From Dermacentor variabilis (lineage: Eukaryota > Arthropoda > Arachnida > Ixodida > Ixodidae), in contig NC_134574.1 of NCBI RefSeq assembly GCF_050947875.1, forward strand, positions 109,100,969 to 109,164,968: DNA of 64,000 bases, read 5' to 3'. The translations under genes were made by a program, and so were the position numbers. Below the pieces are notes generated by a model. It worked only from the letters and a program-made list of their open reading frames with translations, had not been told where the DNA came from and made no database searches. Each line of letters begins with the position of its first letter. Position 1 is the first letter of the stretch. This document shows positions 37,866 through 48,206 of this stretch, in pieces.

Positions 37866-39041
37866 ATGCGCAACGGCAAATGCTGGGGTGTGATGAAGCA
37901 CCTTCTCGACGAAAGCGGCTCAAAGTCAAATCAGAGGCATACGTTGGCCCGGGCCCTTCACGAGGCCACCAGGTCTCACACGGTCGATGAGCTCGTCGCA
38001 AAACTGGTACAGAAGTACTTGCCCGTCCGTCGCGACGGAGATCCAGTAACCCAACTCCCAGACTACCGAGGCCCTCCACGCCCCGAGCTCGACGAAGACT
38101 TCTCCGTTGCCGAGGTCAGACAGGCCATCTTCGCGCTCAACCGCAAGTCTGCGCCGGGTCCAGACGGAGTCACCAACAGAATGTTGAGAAACCTCGAGGA
38201 CACGTCGATCGCCTTCCTGACCGACAAAATCAACGAGTCCTGGAATAGCGGCGTTGTTCCTACAGAATGGAAGATGGCCTGCACGGTGCTCATTCCCAAG
38301 CCCGGCAAGGCCCCGAACATCGAGAACCTCAGGCCGATTTCTCTAACCTCCTGCGTCGGAAAGGTCATGGAGCGCGTCGTCCTCAACAGGGTCAACGGGT
38401 ACCTCGAAGACAACGAGGTTTACAGGTACAACATGATCGGCTTCCGCGCCGGACTCTCGACGCAGGATGCAATGAGGCTAATAAAGCATCAGATTGTGGA
38501 TGGCCGTTCCAGAGACGTCAAGGCTTTGCTCGGTCTGGACCTCGAGAAAGCTTTCGACAACGAGCTCCACAGCTTCATCGTAAGGACCATTTCAGACCTG
38601 GGTCTCAGCTCCAGATTCCATAGCTACGTCAGCTCTTTCCTAACGGACAGGAAAGCCAAGCTTCGCATCGGGGACTTCCGCTCCAACGATGTGTCCCTCG
38701 GAGGGCGGGGCACTCCTCAGGGCGCCGTCATCTCACCTACCCTGTTCAACATCTGTATGATTGGTCTTTCCGAGAGGTTGGCACGCGTAGAGGGCGTCAA
38801 GCACACCATATACGCCGACGACATCACCTTATGGTGCTTTAGCGGCTGCGAGGGCAGAGTCGAAGCATCCATGCAGGAAGCGCTCGACGTGATCGAGGAG
38901 TATCTCCGCCCCACCGGACTTAGATGCTCCCCCGCCAAGTCGGAGCTTCTGCTTTACAGAAAAGAGAAGGGAGGCAGACCCAAAGATTGGAAGCCAGTCT
39001 CCGAAAGCAGCATCAGTCTTCGCACTTGTGACGGGGGATGA
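37866..39041 (+). CDS. LINE reverse transcriptase (391 codons, uninterrupted)
   Basis: One open frame covers the whole RT: fingers (FSVAEVRQAIFALNRKSAPG then PDGVTNRML), IPKPGKAPNIENLRPISLTS, GFRAGLSTQDAM, ALLGLDLEKAFDNELHSF with the first catalytic Asp, GTPQGAVISPTLFNICM, and the catalytic YADDITLW near codon 319. It ends at a stop (ISLRTCDGG) caused by a one-base change in a G-run at 39036-39041. The next frame begins at once at 39038 and continues the protein. The RT active site itself is intact. Reverse transcription of its own RNA at a nicked target would be its function; loss of the endonuclease makes this copy immobile. Confidence 0.88.
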   Translation: MRNGKCWGVMKHLLDESGSKSNQRHTLARALHEATRSHTVDELVAKLVQKYLPVRRDGDPVTQLPDYRGPPRPELDEDFSVAEVRQAIFALNRKSAPGPDGVTNRMLRNLEDTSIAFLTDKINESWNSGVVPTEWKMACTVLIPKPGKAPNIENLRPISLTSCVGKVMERVVLNRVNGYLEDNEVYRYNMIGFRAGLSTQDAMRLIKHQIVDGRSRDVKALLGLDLEKAFDNELHSFIVRTISDLGLSSRFHSYVSSFLTDRKAKLRIGDFRSNDVSLGGRGTPQGAVISPTLFNICMIGLSERLARVEGVKHTIYADDITLWCFSGCEGRVEASMQEALDVIEEYLRPTGLRCSPAKSELLLYRKEKGGRPKDWKPVSESSISLRTCDGG

Positions 39042-39940
39042 TACCCAGGGTCGACGTTATTCGGGTCCTGGGCATGTTTGTCGAATTCAACGGCGGGAAC
39101 CGAACGGCTCTCCGCAAGATCATCGCAAAGACGGACAACGCCTTCCGCCTCGTTCGCAGAATAGCAAACCGGCACCGCGGAATGAAGGAAAACAATCTCC
39201 TCAGGCTTATCAATGCCTTCGTACTATGTCACTTTACGTACACAATTTCTATGCATAACTGGCTCAGAGCGGAGCGCGACAAGCTCAACGCTCTCATCCG
39301 CAAAGTGGTCAAGAGGGCTCTCGGGCTACCCATCAGGACCCATACCGAGGATCTCCTTAAGCTGGGGGTGCATAACACTGCCGAGGAGATTGCCGAAGCC
39401 CAAGAACGCGCGCAACTCACTCGCCTGAGCACCACAGCGGCAGGTAAACACATCCTCGAAGAGCTGGGTTACCAACCTGCGGGATTCCCGATGGTCAGTA
39501 CCCCGATCCCCAGTTGCATTCGAGACAAGTTCGAAGTGGCCCCTGTGCCCCGAAACGTCCCTCCCGTCCATAACGAGGGCAGACGCAAGGCCAGAGCAGC
39601 AGCCATCCTCAAACAGATGAAGCAACGAGACATTAGAGCAAGCTTCGTCGACGCCGCGGAGTACAGCGATGGGAAGACCTTTGCCATCGTTGTGGTCGAC
39701 TCCAGCGGCAAGATTTCCAACTGCGCCTCCATTCGCACTTCAGACCCCGGTGTCGCCGAGCAAGCCGCCATCGCCCTCGCCCTGCTAGACGGTCGTGGGT
39801 CCGAGATATATAGCGATTCAAAAACGGCAGTTAGGGCTTTCAGAAGGGTTGCATCGCCAAGCAAGCTGCTCGTCTCCTTAGCAGCTCGAGTCGAGATGCT
39901 CTCACGCATCATTCAATCCACTGGTTTCGAGCTCACGTAG
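39038..39940 (+). pseudogene. LINE thumb region and RNase H
   Basis: A 300-codon frame, +1 relative to the RT. The first part (VLGMFVEFNGGNRTALRKII; HFTYTISMHNWLRAERDKL) is the RT thumb and connection. The last 85 residues form an RNase H fold: Asp in VDAAEYSDGKTFAIVVVD, Glu in GVAEQAAIALALLDG, Asp in IYSDSKTAVRAF. The fourth catalytic region (usually W-x-P-A-H-x-G) is deleted at the stop 39938-39940: GFELT is followed directly by GRSRV. Hence the RNase H is incomplete. Confidence 0.87.
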
Positions 39941-39990
39941 GGTCGGTCGAGGGTGCTCCCCCGAATCTCAATGAGTCTTCTCACGAGGCT

Positions 39991-40434
39991 GTGCGTGACC
40001 TCACCGACCGCGCTTCCTCTGCAAGAAGCACCGACTCCCCTCCTCCCTACGACCACAGGGACGCTCCCGCTACTCACAACGAGATTATTAAATTCTTCTA
40101 CATGTCTAGAAGGGTCTTTCCACCCCGTCACCACAAGTTGAATAGGGCGCAAGCCGTTTCGCTTAGGCTTCTGCAGACCAGTACGTATCCGTGTCTGTCC
40201 GTTCTCCACGAGGCTTACCCGGACGTGTATCGCGACGACGCCTGCCCCTCCTGCGGACAGACCTCCACTCGAGCGCCCATGCTGTGGGAGTGTGGGTCGA
40301 CATACCCCAAGTTCATCAAGGAGGAGTGGGACTCGCTTCTGCTTAGCCCCGCTCTAGAAAAGCAAATCCTGGCTGTCCGGCGTGCCCGCGACCGGGCCGG
40401 TGGGCTAGACCTGCCGGTCCCGACGTGGGACTAG
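39991..40434 (+). pseudogene. LINE C-terminal region with CCHC-like zinc motif
   Basis: A 147-codon frame continues the polyprotein: KLNRAQAVSLRLLQTSTYPC, then DDACPSCGQTSTRAPMLWEC, a C-x2-C-x9-L-W-E-C pattern common at the ends of RNase H-bearing LINEs. It closes GLDLPVPTWD and a stop, 40 bp before the AATAAA signal. Confidence 0.82.
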
Positions 40435-40555
40435 CCGGGTGCGCGAAGAGTTCGCGTCCTCGCCGGACCTACAATAAAAGTTTCTTCACTCACTCACTCA
40501 CTCACAAGTCATCCCTATTGATTTCTGAGCACGCGTGTGAAGCTTCGAGTGTACA

Positions 40556-40602
40556 GCTTTAAAATTACGGGGTTTTACGTGTCAGAACCACTTTCTGATG
40601 TG
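40556..40602 (-). repeat. Ruka-like SINE, 3' tail fragment
   Basis: ATTACGGGGTTTTACGTG, then CAGAACCACTTTCTGAT on the plus strand is the complement of the last ~45 bp of the SINE before its tail. Confidence 0.75.
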
Positions 40603-41384
40603 TCACCGTTCTGCCCCAACAAAGTCTATGCCAAGCACATCTTGGTTATCACAGGAGCTCCTATATGCACCAACAGGAAGGGGCTGGAGCCGAATTTGCA
40701 AGGCTTTTACACCACGAACAAAGAAGCGCATGCAGAAGAATATGGATGAGATATTAAGTCTGCAGAGGACTGTGTTAAAACTGAAAAGAGCTTCAGCGAC
40801 CATTCCACCAGCACGGACATTTGGCTGAGTCATCCAGGTAACTTAAAAAGAACTTTCTAGAAATTCTTCGTCTTCAGATGCACCTGCAACATCCGACCAA
40901 GCACGGACGAGGCTGGTCAAAAGATCGAATTCCGTCAGTTTGCCCTTAATCAGCTTCCTAGCCATGTCAATTCCGTTTGTGCTAAGTGTATTTTTTCTTC
41001 TATAAATGCTAGCTTTTTCATTGCCCATTTTTGTTAGAGATCATTCATCCTCATCCAAACAAACGGTCAACCGATTCTTCGCTGATACGTAATACCAGTC
41101 ACTGTCTAGTAGCCTAACACATCTGTAGCAGTTTCTTCTAGTGTAAGTTGTCATGCACAATTCCTCTCCTGAAATAGCTGATGCAGCATTGGCATGTGTA
41201 TTGCATTAACCTATGCACCATGTGCTATGCCCCATTTTACTTTGCTTTATGTTTTTAGCCTTCAATGACTGCAGAGCAGAGTGGCGTCTCTCTTGAATGC
41301 GAGCTTTCTCATTTTTCATATTCCTAGTCTCGTTGATGATTGCTCTTCTTCCTCAATAGCCTGGGTCTTTGCGCAAGCTACACT
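40603..41384. other. Unassigned
   Basis: A plus-strand frame (40598-40828) includes a short helix-forming stretch (KRMQKNMDEILSLQRTVLKL) but no domain. It may be an outer part of the tandem-repeat unit that follows. Confidence 0.35.
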
Positions 41385-43510
41385 GAAGTGATTGATTGCA
41401 GAATCTGGTTTTGCTGCCGCACTTGGTTGTGGTAGCTGTGTTACGTTTCTTGGATGTGGGTGCCTGGTCAGTTGCATTGGTAAGCAGTTCCTCGAGGTAA
41501 GCATTTGCTCCTACAGTCCGCATAGCGACATAGACTCCCAGTATACACACACCGCAACTGGTGCTCCCCGTTCGTTCTTGCCTGCTGCAGCCATGGACAA
41601 ATTGTGCTTGTGGCCTACCTCGGCCATGATTTGCTCAAAACGGAGACCAGCATGTGTGCTTACATGGTTCGAAGTGTATGAAGTTGATAGCCGTATGGGT
41701 GGAAAGGCCCTCAAAAATGGCTGCCGAAAGTGATGCCCACAAAAGCGACTCGTCCACATTGAGACAAAGTGGGACACAAAGTGTGAGCCACACATTAGCG
41801 GCCCTCGAAAGAAAATAAATGTGCAGGTTGGAAAGGAGTTAACGCTAAAATGCCGAGTAGTCCATGCCGCTGTGTCGGTTGTGGCAGCAGATGCCTGCGT
41901 CACCTGATTGCTTCGCAATGGAAGTTGCTCATCTTCAATGGCAACTGTTGGTTCAAATAGGTGCGAGGCTCTGTTTAATCTGTTTGTAGCACTGGTTGTT
42001 GCACGTTACCAGACCAGCACATGCGACAAAGGCAAGCATTAAGCCTGTAAGATGGTTCGTAGCCAATGTATAATGTATTGTCTGAACCTCATGCGGTGAC
42101 TGATTGCTGTTTAATTTTGCTGTTATGTCACTTGGTTACGGTTGCAGTGTTATCCTTTTTGAATATTGCGGCCTGGTCGGTTGGACTGGGAAGCAGTCTC
42201 TCGAAGTAAGCATTTGCTCCTGCAGCCTGCACAGCGACATAGACTCCCAATTTACACACACCGTGATTTGTGCTCCTCGTTCACCCTTTCCTGCTGCAGC
42301 CATGGGCAAATTGTGCCTCTGGCCTTTCTCGGCTGCGATTAAGCACGAACGGAGACAAGAATACGTGCTTACATGGTCGGAAGTGCATGAAATTGGGTGA
42401 AAAGGCCCGCAAAAGTGGCTGACGAAGGTGATGCCCACGAAAGCGACTTGTCCATATTGAGACAATGTGGGACACCAAGTGTGAGCCACACATTAGCGGC
42501 CTCCGAAAGAAAAGAAACATGCGGGTTGGAAAGGAGTCAATGCTAAAATAATGGGTAGTCCATGTCGCTGTGTAGGCTGCGGCAGCAGATGCCTGCGTCA
42601 CCCGATTGCTTCGCACTGCAAGTTGCTCATCTTTAACAGCGACCGTCGCTGCAAACAAGTGGGACACTCCGTCCAATCTGTTTCTGCTGCTGGTTGTCGC
42701 TCGTTACTAGACCACCACGTGCGACGAAGGCAAGCATTACGCCTGTAAGTGGGCGGCTGAATGTACCGTAAGAGACCTGTGTATGTGAGTGCTCACTGTT
42801 GCCATATGGTTCGTAGCCAATGTATAATGTATTGTCTGAACCTTATGTGGCGACTCATTGCTGTTTAATTTCGATGTTATCGTACTTGGTGATGGTCGCC
42901 ATGTTATGCTTTTCGACTGTGGCGGCCTGGTCAGTTGCATTGGAAAGCAGTCTCTCGAAGTAAGCATTCGCTCCTGCAGCCTGCACAGCAACATAAGACT
43001 CCTAATTTTCATGCACCGTGATTCGTGCTCCCCGTTCGCCCTTTCCTGCTGCAGCCATGGGGGAATTGTGCCTCTGGCCTTTCTCGGCCGCGATTAGGCA
43101 TGAACGGAGACCAGCATACGTGCTTACATATTCCTATGCGTACGAAGTTGATAGCCACATGGTTGGAAAGGCCTGCAAAAGTAGCTGATGAAAGCGATGG
43201 CCACGAAAGCGACTTGTCCATATTGAGACAATGTGAGACACCAAGTGTGAGCCACACATTAGCGGCCCCCAAAACAAAAGAAACGTGCAGGCTGGAAAGG
43301 AGTGAACGGCTAAAATCCGGGGTAGTCAATGTCGCTGTGTAGGCTGCGGCAGCAGATGCCTGCGTCACCCGAGTGCTTCGCAATGCAATTTGGGCATTTT
43401 TAACGGAGACTATCGCTGCAAACAGGTGGTACACTGTCCAATATGTTTCCGCTGCTGGTTGTCGCTCGTTAACCTGACCACCACGTGCGACGACGACGGT
43501 GAGCCGTTTA
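41385..43510. repeat. Tandem triplication of a ~705-755-bp unit
   Basis: Three copies begin near 41385, 42090 and 42846. Each carries, in order, GCCTGGTCAGTTGCATTGG-type, GAAGCAGTCTCTCGA-type, TTGCTCCTGCAGCCTGCACAGC-type and GTGAGCCACACATTAGCGGCC blocks. Two plus-strand frames are shared by all units: one starting at a GCCATGG start (ATG 41593, 42302, 43057; M-[DG]-[KE]-L-C-L-W-P-x-S-A) and a Cys-rich one (CRCVGCGSRCLRH at about 41862, 42566, 43329). I do not recognise the family. An AATAAAGTCG signal lies after the last unit at 43600. Confidence 0.85.
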
Positions 43511-45139
43511 CGAGCTCGCGTCAATGATTCCAGCGTATCTCGACATGCAAATTTTATTTCTGCTCTTGCACGATAATCTACACTGCTTGTCTTCTGTCAA
43601 TAAAGTCGCACGTTCTGTTCACTCACTTGTGGCCTGTTTGTATGGGCGTCAGTAGAGGCTCTTGGCAATTAGAACGCACCAGCTACGCGGCATCGAAGGC
43701 ATTGAGGCTTGCCGCATAGCCGGCAGGACAAGCACGACGCGTACCAGCGTACGCGACAGGCGAAAAACGGCCATATTGGATTTTGTTCTGAAAATAAAAA
43801 AGTGTACTTCCGCTTCCGGATTAAGCAACGTCATCTGACGACCACCTGAGTAAGTTCCATGCGCTTCCGCTGCTTATTTTCGAACCACTGCGATAGGTAC
43901 AGTCACCCTTCTCTAAGTTGGTTCTTTATTCTATGGTTACGTGGCGTTAACAGCGCAACACCCTCGTGCCACCTCCAGTAACATGCTGCAACAACGCCGA
44001 TCGCAGCTGGCGCTTAGCTAAGGGGATAAACCGGATTACAGGAGACGCGATGTCCATGCGGAGAAAACAGCATCAGAGGACACATTAAGGTCGCGCGTCT
44101 CCACACACTACACCTAATAAATCTTTCGTGACGCGCGCTAACCGGGCCTGCGTACTCCGAAGACTTTCAACAATTGCCTTAGGCTTTCATGTGCGAGTGT
44201 GCATGTGTATGGGCGTGTTTGCACATCAACTTAGCTTATTTTCTCTGCTCTTATGTTACTTGCGGGAGGGAAGATGTATCAATATGTGGCATGCTACGCG
44301 GTGTACTCTGGACACGCTGGTCGCACCCAGACAGCATAAAATGGCGTGCAACGCAATAATTGTCGTTCTTCCCGTGCCAGTCGCAGTGCCAGCGTCGTGT
44401 AACTCGTAGTACGTGGCTGCTCTGTGTATTGAACACACAAGTATGGAATTCCGCTGCTTTTACTATATCATATAAATTTGCTTATGACCTTACTTTATAG
44501 CACTGCATAGATCTCGCCCTGTTCTACGCCAAGTTGTCTTCCGATTTTTGCACAACAGCAGCGCTATCGGAATGGGATAAACGGAAGCCCAACGCCCCCC
44601 CCCCCCCCCCCAAAACAGAAAGCGATATGAATGTACCCAAACTGCGGTCTGTGCTCATTTAGCGTATAGTAAGAATGACCCGTGCGTATCTCGCAAAAAT
44701 GTGGCATCGTAGGGCAATATAGCAACAGTTCGCTGCTATCAGCGTGTTTCATTACTAAGCAATTGACCCAAATCGCCCACAGCGAATCTCCGCCGCGTAC
44801 ATTTCAATGCGCGCCGCCAACCGCCCATCCAAACTAATGCGACGACGGTGCTGCCATCTATAAGCCAGATCTCGCGGCCATTAGCGAAGGTGACCCACCA
44901 CCCGAGACAGTTCCCTCAAAGACACTTTACACGAGTCAAAAACAGGTTGACCACAATGTGTTTATCGCATGCAGTACCGCAAAGAGGAACAGACGCTGAA
45001 TAAGAATATAGGCTTTTTTTTCTTTTTCTACCTGGTCACGTGAGGCTAACGAAGAAGCCGCCCGTTACAGGACGGCTCGCAAAAGGGTGCGACACCTGCA
45101 CGTCTTTGCGCAATTGCCACAAAGCGTCAGCGCTCGTGG
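43511..45139. other. Unassigned; 17-base C run at 44595-44611
   Basis: Probably intergenic sequence downstream of the terminal exon at 45140-45304. No gene or recognised repeat apart from the C homopolymer. Confidence 0.4.
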
Positions 45140-45304
45140 CTAACCCATCGGCATCAGTGGTCGCCGGTAATAAAAATCTCTGAATCCCTTCACGCGCTCG
45201 AAGGGTTCTTGGAGACAGTGCCTCGTTGAGTCTGTCAGGTCAGCGTTGAGCAACAACCACGTCAGGTTGGTCCGTACTTCTGATTTCTTCATGATAATCG
45301 TGGC
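45140..45304 (-). CDS. Putative terminal exon, copy 1: GH18-like C-terminus
   Basis: Minus-strand exon with acceptor GGCTTTCCAG, phase 0, 54 residues and a TAG stop. It starts ATIIMKKSEVRTNLTWLLLN and ends FRDFYYRRPLMPMG. It shares the whole motif order of the exon at 23636-23803, including the Cys after T-R and the P-F-E-R-V-K-G-F-R-D-F block; copy 2 is longer by one Gly. One N-glycosylation sequon (NLT) is present. The upstream partner is the exon at 46352-46483, separated by a 1.05-kb intron. Function is unknown; it may form the last strand and helix of a chitinase-like barrel outside the cell. Confidence 0.78.
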   Translation of the reverse strand, partial: ATIIMKKSEVRTNLTWLLLNADLTDSTRHCLQEPFERVKGFRDFYYRRPLMPMG

Positions 45305-46351
45305 CTGGAAAGCCGAAACGAAAAGACAGGTTCTTGACTTACTTAAAAAAGTCTGGACACCTAATCTAGAGGACGAATTGAATATAGCATAACGTTTGCA
45401 CGCTTACGATGAACGCTTTCGCAAAGTGTGACTGACAGAAGACGGCTAAGGGGTAATAAATTTCAAAGTCCAGAAATTAAATGGGGTTCGTTTCTTCGAA
45501 TTCGTCGCATTAGCCATCGTGAAAACGTACCTGCAAAGCAGCGTGACGTTAAAGAGGCTGGCGGAGACGCACTTTCAGAGCGGTTGCACGTCCGTTTGCC
45601 GAAACATTGGCCCGGAGACGCAAGTGCGCGTCTTCCGCCTCGCTCTGGTGTCGACCAACGTAAGCGCAAGCGTATTATTGAGCAGACCCACTTGGAGATA
45701 TGGCCGGTTCACCCATATCTCCAAGTGGGTTCAACTCTTACCAAAGGTCGGGGGTTTGCCTCTCGACCTTCGCGATGTCGATTTGTATCCAACGAGGAGA
45801 TATTGCCGATGGCCCATATCTCTAAGTGTGTTCGACTCCCACCAAAGCCCATGGATTCGAGTGCCTTAGGTAACTTTATCTTAATCAACTGTGCTTCAAT
45901 TAACACCAAAGGTAGTGGGTTCGACACTCAACCTTCGCTATGTCAACTGGAATCCCACTTATATGTGGCCCATATCTCCAAGGGTGTTCGGCTCACTGTG
46001 AGTTTTGGTTACATGAACTTTGGTGCAATAACGCGGCACATGTATTTTTCTTCGGGTGAGACATCTAAGGCGTTCTTCTTAGTGTCGCTAATTGGAAATT
46101 AAAGCAGGGAGTATGACAAGACGTCTTCCCGAAAGGCAACAAAATTACATTAAGTGAGCACTAAAAGAAATTAATAAAGGAGCAATGTTCAAGAAAAGTA
46201 ATTATAATGGCGTCCATGGCAATTAAAATTAGTTTTCTTGACAAATTGATTGCGATTCACACTGTGATTAGCTCTGCTAAGGCTAGATTTAAAATCGCGG
46301 GAATTAAGCGTTCTTTTTTGTATATGAAGAGTTCAGGCCCAAGCAAGTCAC
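45305..46351. repeat. Intron with a degenerate tandem repeat at 45683-46000
   Basis: Units of about 100-150 bp share CCCATATCTCCAAGTGGGTT, TCGACTC-CACCAAAG and CAACCTTCGCTATGTC-type blocks (starts near 45713, 45809, 45970). A 17-bp perfect inverted repeat with a 9-base loop (CCCACTTGGAGATATGG, 45687-45703 and 45713-45729) precedes the first full unit. Confidence 0.75.
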
Positions 46352-46483
46352 CTTGTCGATAAGGTGGTTGAGCGTGTCAAACGCCAACAGCCTATTCTGC
46401 ATGAGTCGCTGGGACTGCTTTTTGGTGGGAAGGCCGATGGCTGTCTTCTCGATGTTGAGGTCCGTCTGTGGCACCTGGCACGC
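46352..46483 (-). CDS. Putative penultimate exon, copy 1: GH18-like domain
   Basis: Minus-strand exon of 132 bp, phase 0 at both ends, acceptor TGCTTGAATGCTCCAG and donor GTGACT. It codes ACQVPQTDLNIEKTAIGLPT and ends FDTLNHLIDK. Length, phases and donor are identical to the copy at 24590-24721. Joined to 60337-60504 upstream it gives ...ISDYSM-ACQ..., which resembles the tyrosine-and-Cys helix (YYE-I-C) that follows the (beta/alpha) strand 7 region in GH18 proteins. Joined downstream to 45304 it stays in frame. The intron to the upstream exon would be 13.9 kb and would hold the LTR elements at 47-59 kb. Confidence 0.77.
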
Positions 46484-46899
46484 CTGGAGCATTCAAGCAA
46501 CGATCGTACAGGTACTGTCAGCAGTGCTATTTCATTTTTCTTTACTTTTTCGCGCAGTCACTGCCGCCCTAGCTCTACTAGTTATCGCGCAAGTTTAGCA
46601 CCCAGCACAATGTAGTGTCTTAATTCCTAACGTCGCTGTGATTAATAGAAAAGTGTACCTGTCGTATCGCCAGAACCTCCCTAAGACAACGAGCGCTCAG
46701 TGGGCTAGTTGGTGTTGCAGGTTAGGTGTTAAGAGTTCGGCACCGCGTTCGTAATTTCATTATCTTCCCAGTGGCAGTTATTCCCTAAGGCAACAGCAGC
46801 AGCCAGGGCAAGTTGCGAGGGCTGGGAAACAAAGCTTCGCAATTGAAAGCGATTAAACCGCAAGCTACGTGTATGAACCGTGCAATTTCTTCAAATATA

Positions 46900-46901
<2 letters not shown>
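46484..46901. other. Intronic, unassigned
   Basis: The plus strand at 46688-46745 has a faint tRNA-like A-box block (GCTCAGTGGGCTAGTTGGTG) but no B box. Otherwise nothing. Confidence 0.35.

Positions 46902-46986
<85 letters not shown>
46902..46986. repeat. (AT)n microsatellite, about 42 units
   Basis: Uninterrupted AT run just left of the LTR at 47055. Confidence 0.98.
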
Positions 46987-46990
<4 letters not shown>

Positions 46991-47054
46991 TTATACATTC
47001 GACAATTCAAGATATAGCAGTTTTGGAAAGATAAGCAGCACTACTATTCTACGG

Positions 47055-47871
47055 TGTACGATCGGTCTGCGGGGGTGCTAACCTGCAGAACCTTTCCCGG
47101 CCAGCTGCAGTAGTTTTCATCGTTCTGCGGTAGTGGCGATCTTCGGAGAACTGGCGACGCCAGCAACGTTCCCGGCCCTTGCACTTCCTTCGGAGAATGA
47201 AGACCACGGCAAAGTTAATTAACCATGCGCCTCCTCGTACAGCCCAGAGGCGTCGGCCAGGCTAGCCGTTGGACGGAGCAAGTATTCTTGGTTGATTCGC
47301 CGTCGTCTTCATGGTCTATTTGCAGCAAGATAGCTCCTCGGAAAAAGGTGTGTTGCGGTGCGTTTTTTCTCGGGCCGCAGGATTCGTCACAGTCGGCTGA
47401 CATTCGTAGCGGCTACCGGAGAAGTCAGCTCTAGAATTAGGAGGCGCTGGCTGAAGTCAAGCGTGATAATCTTGCTACGAGGACCCGCTCAACTCGGTGG
47501 ATTCTGGGAATCCAAAGAGCGTGGGCGAGTGTGTGAGCCCTCGCCCTCAAAGGCGGGTCGACTACGCCCCAACGACTGTGAACGGTCCGATTGGACGAAG
47601 GTTGGACAGCAGTTTTCCCTCCCCTATGGATCTAGGGAGGACAGAGGCTTTTTAAGCGGCTGTTTGTCGGCTGCTTCCAGTGTGCTTGGTGCTTGGAGCT
47701 TCGTGCTCCAGCGCTGTGTGTTGTATGCTTCGTCTTTCGGGCTCCATTTGGGAGTCATGCTAGACTGTTGAAATGTACGTCCTGTCGTATTGTAAATACT
47801 GCAAATAAATCCTGCACTCCTAGTTCACGAAGACATCAAGTCCCTTGCTACAACAACCTCCAAACATTACA
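47055..47871 (+). mobile_element. 5' LTR of a gag-only LTR element (817 bp)
   Basis: It aligns along its length with 52014-52824, starting TGTACGATCGG and ending ACATTACA, with TG/CA ends. Shared blocks include AGTTAATTAACCA, CATGGTCTATTTGCAGCAAG, GAGGACCCGCTCAACTCGGT and CTTTCGGGCTCCATTTGGGA. A TATA-like TTTTTAAGC lies at 47648-47656 and AATAAA at 47805-47810, as in a functional U3-R-U5. Many substitutions and indels separate the two LTRs, so the insertion is old. Confidence 0.9.
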
Positions 47872-47873
47872 TC

Positions 47874-47890
47874 TGGATGGCAGCGGTGAG
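47874..47890 (+). promoter_or_regulatory. Primer-binding-site candidate
   Basis: TGGATGGCAGCGGTGAG starts two bases after the LTR end with the obligatory TGG. I cannot name the complementary tRNA. Confidence 0.5.
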
Positions 47891-48206
47891 ATTGGTCTAC
47901 AACTCATAGACGGCAAAGAGAGCTCACGGACTTCGGTATGTGGTGACCAACCGGTATCCCGATCAAGTTTGAGGCGACTTGGGATTGACCACCTCTTGCA
48001 ACTGACTGGATACGGCGGAGATGGACTGTTGATACGGTGCTGCTTGAGTAAGTAAGCGTTTGGTTTTGGCTGTAAGATTTACCAGGCTTCAATTTCTCTG
48101 TCTTTGTAGATTTGAATCGCTGGATACCTTTTACTTGTATTCTGATTTACGTGGGTATGGCAGCAAGTATTATGTGACAGCAGAGCCAAAGCTCAAAGTA
48201 GCGACC

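Larger units (their letters stand above)
37410..40511 (+). mobile_element. 5'-truncated LINE with RNase H domain, flanked by short target duplication
   Basis: The element occupies about 37418-40503. Its 5' end falls inside the endonuclease domain and its 3' end is AATAAAAGTTTC followed by (CACT)n at 40484-40503. ACAAGTCA occurs at 37410-37417 and 40504-40511, a likely 8-bp (at least 6-bp) target-site duplication. The presence of RNase H downstream of RT places it in the I-like group of LINEs and separates it from the RTE copies at 14-16 kb. Confidence 0.9.

Noticed and set aside
37866..39041. Host telomerase or group II intron RT
   Set aside because: The order endonuclease remnant, RT with YADD, RNase H, CCHC-like end and a CACT tail with target duplication identifies a LINE.
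41511..43524. Minus-strand frames of 131-171 codons in the three tandem units
   Set aside because: They lose alignment through frame changes between units, unlike the plus-strand Cys-rich frame, so they are unlikely to be the coding strand.
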